The translations under genes were made by a program, and so were the position numbers. A DNA stretch of 8,708 bases from Oceanococcus sp041624435 (lineage in GTDB: Bacteria > Pseudomonadota > Gammaproteobacteria > Nevskiales > Oceanococcaceae), in assembly GCA_041624435.1 (NCBI GenBank), contig JBFJVB010000144.1:1-8708 (forward strand), given 5' to 3'. Of this stretch, positions 1 to 6,031 are shown piece by piece. The notes below the pieces were generated by a model. It was not told the DNA's origin. It saw only the letters and a list, made by a program, of their open reading frames with translations, and ran no database searches. How positions within the stretch are numbered: position 1 is the stretch's first letter; each line of letters opens with the position of its first letter.

Positions 1-1099
1 GACCCGCGCAATAGTCTCCGGTCGCCTCCGGACTCATGGCTCCGACAAAGATCGCCCCGACATGCCGAATCCGATCGACCCATTGGCGCGCATCGGCCAG
101 CGCCAGTTCCAGATGCTCGGGGGCCAGCTGATTGGCCAGGCGCACGGCTTCGTCAATATCCCGCACCTGGATCAAGGCCCCACGCGAGGCCAGGGAGCGG
201 GCGATGATGCTGCCGCGCGGCTGAGTTTGCAGCTCGGCAGCCAGAGCCCGGGCCACCGCCTCCAGATGTTCAGGATCCGGGGATAGCAACAGGGCCTGAG
301 CCTGTTCGTCATGCTCGGCCTGTGCACACATGTCCAGGGCCAGCCAGCGCGGGTCCACGCTGCCGTCGGAGATGATCAGCACTTCGGAGGGTCCCGCCAC
401 CATGTCGATTCCGACCTGACCGAAAACCTGGCGCTTGGCCGCGGCGACATAGGCGTTGCCCGGACCGACGATTTTGTCCACCGCCGGAATGGTCTGCGTG
501 CCGTATGCCAGCGCGGCGACGGCCTGAGCCCCGCCCAGGCGAAACACCCGATCGACCCCGGCCAGCGCCGCCGCCGCCAGCACCAGCGGATTCAGCGCAC
601 CGCTGGGCGCCGGCGCGGTCATGATGATTTCCTCGACCCCTGCCACCTTGGCCGGCACCGCGTTCATCAGCACCGACGAGGGATAACTGGCCTTGCCGCC
701 CGGCACGTAAATCCCCACCCGCTCCAGCGCCGTGACGCGCTGGCCAAGCACCGAACCGTCCTCGTCCTGCCATTGCCAGCTTTCACCGCGCTGGTGCTGC
801 GCATAGGCCCGCAGGCGCGCCGCCGCAGTCTCCAGCGCCGTGCGCTGCGCCGCGGGCAAGCCCGCCAGCGCCGCGGCACACTCCTGGGCCGGGACTTCCA
901 GCGCCGCCACACTGTCGACCTGCTCCGCATCGAAGCGGCGCGCATAGTCGAGCACCGCCGCATCACCGCGCGCGCGGACCTCGGCAATCACCTGCTCCAC
1001 GGTTTGCCGAACGGCGGCGTCGTCCGAAGGCTCGGCCGCCAGCAAACGCTGCAGCTCGGCCTCGAAATCGGCCGCCTGAGAGCTCAAGCGCGTGATCAT
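1..1099 (-). CDS. hisD: Histidinol dehydrogenase, C-terminus cut off by window edge
   Basis: Catalyses the last two steps of histidine synthesis: NAD-dependent, zinc-requiring oxidation of L-histidinol to L-histidine via histidinal, in the cytoplasm. From the ATG at 1099 I read 366 residues with no stop before the window ends; E. coli HisD is 434 residues, so roughly 65-70 are missing. Visible family marks are IYVPGGKASYPS near residue 130, the NAD-fold stretch IVGPGNAYVAAAKR near 210-222, the signature IDMVAGPSE at 231-239, zinc-ligand candidates Q260 and H263 (AQAEHD), the catalytic pair E328-H329 in APEHLEL, and D362 in GDYCAG, matching the third zinc ligand. The fourth ligand, a His near E. 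coli 419, lies outside. The start codon overlaps the hisG stop by one base (TGATG), implying translational coupling. No frameshift was seen on reading all 366 codons. Confidence 0.97.
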   Translation of the reverse strand, partial: MITRLSSQAADFEAELQRLLAAEPSDDAAVRQTVEQVIAEVRARGDAAVLDYARRFDAEQVDSVAALEVPAQECAAALAGLPAAQRTALETAAARLRAYAQHQRGESWQWQDEDGSVLGQRVTALERVGIYVPGGKASYPSSVLMNAVPAKVAGVEEIIMTAPAPSGALNPLVLAAAALAGVDRVFRLGGAQAVAALAYGTQTIPAVDKIVGPGNAYVAAAKRQVFGQVGIDMVAGPSEVLIISDGSVDPRWLALDMCAQAEHDEQAQALLLSPDPEHLEAVARALAAELQTQPRGSIIARSLASRGALIQVRDIDEAVRLANQLAPEHLELALADARQWVDRIRHVGAIFVGAMSPEATGDYCAG

Positions 1100-1743
1100 C
1101 AGGCCGTCACCTCGACCACCGCCGCCAGTTCGTCAATCAGCCCCCGGATCTGCGCGTGCTTCATCTTCATGGCGGCCTTGTTGACGACCAGGCGCGAGGA
1201 AATCTGCAAAATGTCCGCCAGCGGTTTCAGACCGTTGGCCTTGAGCGTATTACCGGTATCGACCAGGTCCACGATCACGTCCGCCAGTCCCACCAGCGGC
1301 GCGAGCTCCATCGAACCGTAGAGCTTGATCAGCTCGACCTGTTCACCGCGCTGAGCAAAATAATCCCGGGTGATGTTCACGTACTTGGTCGCCACCCGCA
1401 GCCGTCGTCCTGCGGGCCGGAAATCCTCCCGAGTCCCGGCCAGGCACAGGCGGCAGCGCGCGATGTGCAGATCCAGGGGTTCGTACAGCTGTGCGCTGCG
1501 GTGCTCGAGCAGGACATCTTTGCCGGCAATCCCGATATCCGCGGCGCCATGTTCGACATAGGTCGGCACATCGGTCGAACGCACGATCAGAATCTCGTTC
1601 ACCGGACCATCGGCGGCGATGCGCAGTTCGCGCGTCTTGCTCAGATCCTGACAGGGACGGATACCGACGCGCTCCAGCAAGGGCAGCGTATCGTCCAGAA
1701 TCCGCCCTTTGGCCAGGGCCAGGGTCAATTTATCGTTACTCAT
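1099..1743 (-). CDS. hisG: ATP phosphoribosyltransferase, short-form catalytic subunit
   Basis: Catalyses the first committed step of histidine synthesis, ATP + PRPP to phosphoribosyl-ATP, in the cytoplasm. The protein is 214 residues, the length of the short HisG class, which lacks the C-terminal regulatory domain of the roughly 300-residue long form. Family marks are the N-terminal LALAKGRI (residues 8-15), GAADIGIAGKDVLLE (66-80) and the HisG signature from E146 to L167, ending in the PRPP-binding loop DLVDTGNTL (159-167). By family knowledge, short HisG works as a hetero-octamer with HisZ, a HisRS-like regulatory protein; no hisZ is in this window, so it should lie elsewhere. The ATG directly follows the murA stop with no gap, and the stop overlaps hisD by one base. 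No strong ribosome-binding site of its own is visible, fitting coupled translation. Confidence 0.97.
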   Translation of the reverse strand: MSNDKLTLALAKGRILDDTLPLLERVGIRPCQDLSKTRELRIAADGPVNEILIVRSTDVPTYVEHGAADIGIAGKDVLLEHRSAQLYEPLDLHIARCRLCLAGTREDFRPAGRRLRVATKYVNITRDYFAQRGEQVELIKLYGSMELAPLVGLADVIVDLVDTGNTLKANGLKPLADILQISSRLVVNKAAMKMKHAQIRGLIDELAAVVEVTA

Positions 1744-3000
1744 TCAGGACACCCGCCTGATTTGCGCGCCCAGCTGACCCAGCTTTTCCTCGATGCACTC
1801 ATAGCCACGATCGATGTGATAGATGCGGTCCACCAGGGTATCGCCATCCGCCGCCAGGGCCGCCACGACCAAGCCGGCCGAGGCGCGCAGATCGGTCGCC
1901 ATCACCGGCGCTCCGCGCAGCCGCTCGCGCCCGCTGATGATCGCGGTATTGTTCTCCAGGCGGATATCCGCCCCCATGCGCTGCAACTCCGGCACGTGCA
2001 TGAAGCGGTTCTCGAAAATGGTTTCGTGCACGATACCCACGCCGTCAGCCAGGGCGTTCAGCGCGCAGAACTGCGCCTGCATATCGGTCGGGAATGCCGG
2101 ATGCGGGGCAGTATGAATGTCCACGGCACGCGGCCGGCGACCGTGCATATCGACCGTGATCCAGTCTTCACCGGTTTCGACGCTGGCGCCGGCGGCGCGT
2201 AATTTCTGCAATACCGCATCCAGCAGGTCGGCCTGGGTATTGCGCACGGTCACCCGCCCGCGCGTCAGCGCACCGGCGACCAGAAAGGTCCCGGTTTCGA
2301 TGCGATCCGGCAGAATGCGATGGCGCGCCGCATGCAGACGATCCACACCCTGAATCCGGATCACCGAGCTGCCATCGCCGCTGATCTGGGCACCCATCGC
2401 CCGCAGGCAATTCGCCAGGTCAATCACTTCGGGCTCGCGGGCGGCGTTTTCCAGCAAGGTTTCACCTTCTGCCAGCGTCGCCGCCATCATCAGATTTTCG
2501 GTACCGGTGACCGTGACCAGTTCCATCACGATTCGGCCCCCCCGCAGGCGATCGGCCCGGGCGCGCACATAGCCGTCAACCACATCCACCTGCGCGCCCA
2601 TCTCACGCAGTCCGTCCAGATGCACATTGACCGGCCGCGCGCCAATCGCACAACCGCCCGGCAGGGACACGTCCGCCTGGCCAAAACGCGCCAGTAGCGG
2701 ACCCAGCACAACAATCGACGCGCGCATGGTCCGGACCAGCTCATACGGCGCGACGTGGGTGCTCAAACTGCCTGCATCCACCGTCAGGCTCGGACCGTCA
2801 CCCAGGGTGACCGTCGCGCCCATCTGCGCCAGCAGGCGGTTCATCGTGGTCACATCCTTGAGATGCGGCACATTGCTGAGTTCCAGAGGCTCGGCACTGA
2901 GCAGCGCCGCGGCCAGAATCGGCAGAGCCGCGTTCTTGGCGCCGGAGGCCCGGACCTCGCCGGTCAGCGGAGGGCCGCCGCTGATGAGCAATTTATCCAT
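1744..3000 (-). CDS. murA: UDP-N-acetylglucosamine 1-carboxyvinyltransferase (MurA)
   Basis: Transfers enolpyruvate from PEP to UDP-GlcNAc, the first committed step of peptidoglycan synthesis, in the cytoplasm. At 418 residues it matches the family (E. coli 419) and spans the EPSP-synthase-like double fold. Visible active-site residues are K22 in SGAKNA, the catalytic loop Cys C117 in PGGCAIG (the residue alkylated by fosfomycin, so the enzyme should be of the sensitive type at that position), D306 in FPTDMQAQ and R398 in HIDRGYE. The start at 3000 gives the expected MDKLLISGG N-terminus. The gene begins 5 nt after the ibaG stop and ends directly against the hisG start. Its own Shine-Dalgarno is weak, so coupling to ibaG is likely. 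ibaG-murA is the same neighbour pair as in E. coli, and murA-hisG-hisD is the order in Pseudomonas. Confidence 0.98.
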   Translation of the reverse strand: MDKLLISGGPPLTGEVRASGAKNAALPILAAALLSAEPLELSNVPHLKDVTTMNRLLAQMGATVTLGDGPSLTVDAGSLSTHVAPYELVRTMRASIVVLGPLLARFGQADVSLPGGCAIGARPVNVHLDGLREMGAQVDVVDGYVRARADRLRGGRIVMELVTVTGTENLMMAATLAEGETLLENAAREPEVIDLANCLRAMGAQISGDGSSVIRIQGVDRLHAARHRILPDRIETGTFLVAGALTRGRVTVRNTQADLLDAVLQKLRAAGASVETGEDWITVDMHGRRPRAVDIHTAPHPAFPTDMQAQFCALNALADGVGIVHETIFENRFMHVPELQRMGADIRLENNTAIISGRERLRGAPVMATDLRASAGLVVAALAADGDTLVDRIYHIDRGYECIEEKLGQLGAQIRRVS

Positions 3001-3005
3001 CGGAC

Positions 3006-3233
3006 TCAGTCCACCGCCGGGGCGCGTGTTTTCAGCGCCAACGCATGAATTTCCCGCCCCATGCGCTCGCCCAGGGTGGCATAGACCAGCCGATGCTGGG
3101 CGACCACATTCAGGCCGGCGAACTGGGCCGAAATCACCTCGGCCTCGAAATGGGCGCCGTCATCACCCAGGACTCTGACCTGGGCGTCGGGCATGCCCTG
3201 ACGGATCAGGACGGCGATATCTTCTGCATTCAT
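3006..3233 (-). CDS. ibaG: BolA-family protein IbaG
   Basis: Small 75-residue cytoplasmic protein of the BolA/IbaG (YrbA) family. Members bind monothiol glutaredoxins and can share an Fe-S cluster with them; E. coli IbaG is linked to acid stress. The sequence shows the BolA core: GAHFEAEVIS near 26-35, RLVYATLGERMG near 48-59, and the invariant-His segment EIHALALKTRAP (H63). It has no Cys, so any cluster ligand from this protein would be His-based, as in the family. The ATG at 3233 lies 13 nt past the permease stop with only a loose purine-rich GAAGAG upstream; an 8-bp palindrome (AAGTACTT, 3234-3241) touches the start codon and is probably incidental. The assignment as IbaG rather than BolA rests on short length and position directly before murA. 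Specific function here is inferred. Confidence 0.93.
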   Translation of the reverse strand: MNAEDIAVLIRQGMPDAQVRVLGDDGAHFEAEVISAQFAGLNVVAQHRLVYATLGERMGREIHALALKTRAPAVD

Positions 3234-3246
3234 AAGTACTTGCTCT

Positions 3247-4008
3247 TCAGGGTCGCAGCTTGTATCCGCTGCGCAGCAGCAACAGGCAGATCGCCGATAT
3301 GGTGATCAAAAACCCGCTCACTACGATCAAACTCAGGCTCGCCGGGGCGTCGGCCACGCCGAAAAATCCCGAACGAAATCCGTCAATCATATAAAAGAAT
3401 GGATTAAAACGAGAGGCCTGGGCCCAAAAGGCCGGCAGGGACTCAATCGAATAGAACACGCCGGACAGGAACGAAAACGGCATGATGAAGAAATTCTGGA
3501 ATGCCGCCAGATGCTCGAACTTCTCTGCCAGAATGCCGGCAATCATCCCCAGTGCCGCCAGGCAAGCACTGGATAACAGCAACATCGCCAGCACCTGGCC
3601 AGGGTGGGCGATGGGCAGGGCGACGAATAACCAGCCGATACCATACAGACACAGCGCCACCAGCACCCCGCGCAGCACCGCGGCGAGCACGAAGGCGGCG
3701 AACACCTCGAAGGCCGACAACGGCGCCAGCAGCAGGAACACCAGATTGCCCATGATTTTGGACTGGGTGACGCTCGACGAGGTATTGGCAAAGGAATTCT
3801 GGATCACGCTCATCATGATCAGACCCGGCACCAGGAACGCCAGATAGCTGACCCCGGCATAGATCTGCACCCGCCCCTCCAGTACCTGACCGAATACCAG
3901 CAGATACAGGACCGCGGTAATGACGGGCGAAGTGACCGTCTGGCCCGCCACTTTCATGAAGCGGCGAACCTCCTTGTGCAGCAGGGTCAGGAAACCGACC
4001 CGGTTCAT
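3247..4008 (-). CDS. yadH: ABC-2 type transporter permease, YadH family
   Basis: Inner-membrane permease of a two-gene ABC exporter; the substrate is not known for the E. coli YadGH pair. The protein is 253 residues (E. coli YadH 256) with about six hydrophobic segments, near 26-43, 54-72, 100-128, 137-160, 168-188 and 225-246. Family marks are the N-terminal amphipathic stretch KEVRRFMKV, VPGLIMMSVIQNSFAN (60-75), PFSFLSGVFYSIESLP (177-192) and FNPFFYMIDGFRSGF (201-215), all close to YadH as I remember it. The start codon overlaps the ATPase stop (ATGA, 4005-4008) and is preceded by a purine-rich GGGGGAAAG at good spacing, so the two are surely co-translated. It ends 13 nt before ibaG. It is not MlaE, despite occupying that place in the locus: it lacks the MlaE-type layout and carries the ABC-2 motifs instead. 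Confidence 0.92.
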   Translation of the reverse strand: MNRVGFLTLLHKEVRRFMKVAGQTVTSPVITAVLYLLVFGQVLEGRVQIYAGVSYLAFLVPGLIMMSVIQNSFANTSSSVTQSKIMGNLVFLLLAPLSAFEVFAAFVLAAVLRGVLVALCLYGIGWLFVALPIAHPGQVLAMLLLSSACLAALGMIAGILAEKFEHLAAFQNFFIMPFSFLSGVFYSIESLPAFWAQASRFNPFFYMIDGFRSGFFGVADAPASLSLIVVSGFLITISAICLLLLRSGYKLRP

Positions 4009-4919
4009 TTCTTTCCCCCGGTGAGCTCCACGAACACATCTTCCAGTGACGGATCACGCATGCCGACATCGACCAGCTTGTAGCCACCGTCCCGCAGCCC
4101 GTCCAGGACCTCGCCCACCCGCGGCTGATCCCGGCGCAAGCGAAATTCAATGTGGCCCTCGGTTTGCGCTTCAACCAGCGCCTGTAATTGTGGCGACAGA
4201 CTTCCCGCGCCCAGCGTGCGCACGCTCAGGAAGCGGAACGGGTGCCGGCCCAGAATCTGCGCCTTGCTTTCCAGGGCCAGCAACTGGCCGTGATCGAGGA
4301 TCGCTATGCGCTCGCACAGCTCCTCGGCCTCCTCCAGGTAATGGGTGGTCAGCACGATGGTATGGCCTTCGGCGTGCAGACGTCGGGTGAAACCCCACAG
4401 CGCGCGGCGCAATTCAACATCCACCCCCGCCGTGGGCTCATCCAGAATCACCACGGCCGGCTTGTGCACCAAAGCCTGGGCGATCAAGACCCGGCGCTTC
4501 ATGCCTCCCGACAGCTGCCGCAGCTTGGCCTGGCGCTTGTCCTGCAAGTCCAGCGCATGCAGCAGATCATCCAGCCAGGGTTTGACCTGTGCCCTGGTCC
4601 GGCCGAAATAGCCGGCCTGGATCAGCAGCACCTCTTCCACGCTGAAGAACGGGTCATACACCAGCTCCTGAGGCACCACGCCCAGTTGCGCCCGCGCCTG
4701 ACGATAGGCCCCCACCGTGTCGTGTCCCATGACGCTGATGGTGCCGCTGTTCTTGCGCGCCAATCCGGCGATAATGCTGATCAGCGTGGATTTTCCGGCA
4801 CCATTGGGCCCCAGCAAACCGAAGAATTCACCTTGCGCGATATCGAAACTGACACCTTTGAGCGCATGCACTTCGCCATAACGTTTATGCACGGCATCGA
4901 TATGAATGGCGGGGGTCAT
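4005..4919 (-). CDS. yadG: ABC transporter ATP-binding protein, YadG family
   Basis: Nucleotide-binding subunit that powers the YadH-type permease encoded next. The 304 residues (E. coli YadG 308) show a complete ATPase: Walker A GPNGAGKST (37-45), Q-loop VVPQE (Q84), signature LSGGMKRR (136-143), Walker B VVILDEP with catalytic E161, D-loop AGVD, and switch His H193 in TTHYLEEAEELC. The segments QAGYFG and DEPTAGVDVELRR-LWGF strongly recall YadG. A roughly 80-residue C-terminal tail after 220 is typical of ABC-2 exporter ATPases. The ATG at 4919 follows an in-frame TAA directly, so no start lies just upstream, and MTPAIHIDAVHKRYG is a sensible N-terminus. No Shine-Dalgarno precedes it; instead an inverted repeat ends one base before the ATG. 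First gene of the minus-strand operon. The exported substrate cannot be told from sequence. Confidence 0.92.
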   Translation of the reverse strand: MTPAIHIDAVHKRYGEVHALKGVSFDIAQGEFFGLLGPNGAGKSTLISIIAGLARKNSGTISVMGHDTVGAYRQARAQLGVVPQELVYDPFFSVEEVLLIQAGYFGRTRAQVKPWLDDLLHALDLQDKRQAKLRQLSGGMKRRVLIAQALVHKPAVVILDEPTAGVDVELRRALWGFTRRLHAEGHTIVLTTHYLEEAEELCERIAILDHGQLLALESKAQILGRHPFRFLSVRTLGAGSLSPQLQALVEAQTEGHIEFRLRRDQPRVGEVLDGLRDGGYKLVDVGMRDPSLEDVFVELTGGKK

Positions 4920-5009
4920 TTAGAATTCGTGACTCAGGCGGAGGCGAATTCTACTGCAAGCCAGTCTTTTCGGCTGTTCGCCCCGCCCGCCAAGGAAACC
5001 CCACCGCGC
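4920..5009. promoter_or_regulatory. Divergent spacer between the two envelope operons
   Basis: This 90-bp spacer separates the start codons of the leftward ABC exporter operon and the rightward yrbG-kds-lpt operon, so both should have control signals in or near it. It contains the inverted repeat described separately, a TAGAAT box reading in each direction (4921-4926 rightward, 4953-4948 leftward; 5 of 6 matches to the sigma-70 -10 consensus), and an AAGGA Shine-Dalgarno candidate for yrbG at 4992-4996, 13 nt before its ATG. I find no good -35 hexamer at 16-18 nt from either TAGAAT box, so the promoter calls are tentative. Confidence 0.5.
4921..4953. repeat. Perfect 9-bp inverted repeat, 15-nt spacer
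   Basis: TAGAATTCG (4921-4929) and its exact reverse complement CGAATTCTA (4945-4953) are separated by 15 nt. The arms are AT-rich in a GC-rich setting. The left arm ends one base from the ATG of the yadG-like gene. It could be a dimeric repressor operator, a pair of overlapping divergent -10 boxes, or an RNA hairpin next to the yadG start codon. Centre-to-centre distance of the arms is 24 bp, a little over two helical turns. I cannot match it to a known regulator's site. Confidence 0.6.
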
Positions 5010-5987
5010 ATGATTGCCTCATATCTGGCCGTAATTACCGGACTCGTCCTGCTCACCTGGAGCGCCGACCGTTTCGTCGGCGGCGCCGCCGCGCTCGCCC
5101 GCATCCTCGGCGCGCCGCCGCTGCTGATCGGCATCACCATTGTCGGCATCGGCACTTCCGCGCCGGAGATCCTGGTCTCGCTGAGCGCTTCCCTCAACGG
5201 CACCCCGAACCTGGCGGTGGGCAATGCCATTGGCTCGAACATCACCAATGTGGCTCTGGTCCTGGGCCTGACGGCCCTGATCACGCCGCTATCGGTCCAT
5301 TCCGGCGTGTTGCAGCGGGAATGGCCGATGGTGCTGGTGGTCAGTATCCTGGCCTTCATCTTCTGCGCCGACCTGCACCTGTCCACCTGGGAAGGTGGCG
5401 CCCTGATCCTGGGTTTCGTCGCGGTTTTTGCCTGGATGATCCACGTCGGCCGCGCCGATCGCAGTGGCGACCCGATGCTGGAGGAAATCGCCAGCCACGA
5501 AGAGGAATTGCCTGAAATGTCCAATCGTGCCGCCTGGCTGTGGGTCGCGGTGGGCCTGCTGATGCTGCCGCTCAGCGCTCAGTTGCTGGTTTTCGGCGCC
5601 ACCAATATCGCGCAGCATTACGGCGTCAGCGATCTGGTCATCGGCCTGACCATCGTCGCCATCGGCACCAGCCTGCCGGAACTGGCGGCCTCTCTGGCCG
5701 GGGCTTTGCGCAATGAAGCCGACCTGGCCGTGGGCAACATCCTGGGCTCCAACCTGTTCAATCTATTACTGGTTCTGGGCATTCCGGGACTCCTGAGCAG
5801 TCCGCTGCTGGACAGTTCGGTCCGCTCTCGCGACCTGCCCATGATGCTGGGCGTGACCCTGGCGGCCTTTCTGATGGCCTGGAGCTGGCGTGGCAGCGCC
5901 CGCATCTCGAGAGTGGAAGGAGCCGCACTGCTCGGTGCATTTATCGTCTACGAACTTATACTGGCCGCAGACATCAACCTGATTTGA
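5010..5987 (+). CDS. yrbG: Calcium/sodium antiporter family protein YrbG (CaCA)
   Basis: Inner-membrane cation antiporter of the CaCA superfamily; members exchange Ca2+ for Na+ or H+, but the ion specificity of bacterial YrbG is not settled. The 325 residues equal the E. coli YrbG length. Two inverted alpha-repeats are plain: GIGTSAPE (46-53) with GNAIGSNITN (71-80), and IGTSLPE (218-224) with GNILGSNLFN (242-251); the acidic residues E53 and E224 are the expected cation ligands. Hydrophobic helices flank a central acidic loop at about 148-173 (LEEIASHEEELPEM). The ATG at 5010 is chosen because MIASYLAVITG starts the first helix as in the family; the frame is open much further upstream, but that part is antisense to the ABC ATPase gene. 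AAGGA at 4992-4996 is a somewhat distant Shine-Dalgarno. The final codons carry a possible promoter for kdsD. Confidence 0.94.
   Translation: MIASYLAVITGLVLLTWSADRFVGGAAALARILGAPPLLIGITIVGIGTSAPEILVSLSASLNGTPNLAVGNAIGSNITNVALVLGLTALITPLSVHSGVLQREWPMVLVVSILAFIFCADLHLSTWEGGALILGFVAVFAWMIHVGRADRSGDPMLEEIASHEEELPEMSNRAAWLWVAVGLLMLPLSAQLLVFGATNIAQHYGVSDLVIGLTIVAIGTSLPELAASLAGALRNEADLAVGNILGSNLFNLLLVLGIPGLLSSPLLDSSVRSRDLPMMLGVTLAAFLMAWSWRGSARISRVEGAALLGAFIVYELILAADINLI
5951..5978 (+). promoter_or_regulatory. Candidate sigma-E (RpoE) promoter for kdsD-kdsC-lptCAB
   Basis: Inside the 3' end of yrbG, CGAACTT (5951-5957) matches 6 of 7 bases of the sigma-E -35 consensus GGAACTT. After exactly 15 nt comes ATCAAC (5973-5978), matching 4 of 6 of a GTCAAA-type -10 with the key TC in place. 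The -35 is encoded by GAA CTT ATA; these are the only CTT and only ATA codons I find in yrbG, so base choice here is unlike the rest of the gene. Transcription would start near the yrbG stop codon. Sigma-E control of lptAB is known in E. coli, though from a site nearer lptA. Prediction only. Confidence 0.45.
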
Positions 5988-6006
5988 GGCGCGGCCTGGC
6001 CGCGCC
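5988..6006 (+). other. GC-rich hairpin directly after the yrbG stop codon
   Basis: The 9-nt arms GGCGCGGCC (5988-5996) and GGCCGCGCC (5998-6006) are perfect reverse complements around a single T. As RNA it would fold as 7 GC pairs with a CCUGG loop. It starts at the base after the yrbG TGA. No T-run follows, so it is not a standard intrinsic terminator; it may stabilise an mRNA end or slow polymerase. The rest of the 44-nt gap to kdsD holds only GGAG at 6013-6016. Confidence 0.7.
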
Positions 6007-6031
6007 ACCGCTGGAGACGAAAGCCCGCACG

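Noticed and set aside
311..2202. Long plus-strand open frames (336 and 348 codons) opposite hisD, hisG and murA
   Set aside because: Typical high-GC antisense frames; peptides are Arg/Gln/His-rich without motifs, while the minus-strand genes are full-length and conserved.
3361..3415. AT-rich stretch near the 3' end of the permease gene as promoter for ibaG-murA
   Set aside because: It encodes a Phe-rich conserved motif (FNPFFYMIDGF); a TATATG lacks a matching -35.
3515..3545. GAACTT on the plus strand inside the permease gene
   Set aside because: No TC-type -10 at 15-17 nt, and it would read antisense to the operon.
4188..5009. Open frame running 822 nt upstream of and in phase with the yrbG start, suggesting a much longer fused protein
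   Set aside because: It is exactly antisense to the conserved ABC ATPase gene, its peptide has no family features, and YrbG is full length from 5010.
5984..6031. TTG start for kdsD overlapping the yrbG stop
   Set aside because: It lacks a ribosome site and adds 16 residues not expected in KdsD; the ATG at 6032 fits the family.
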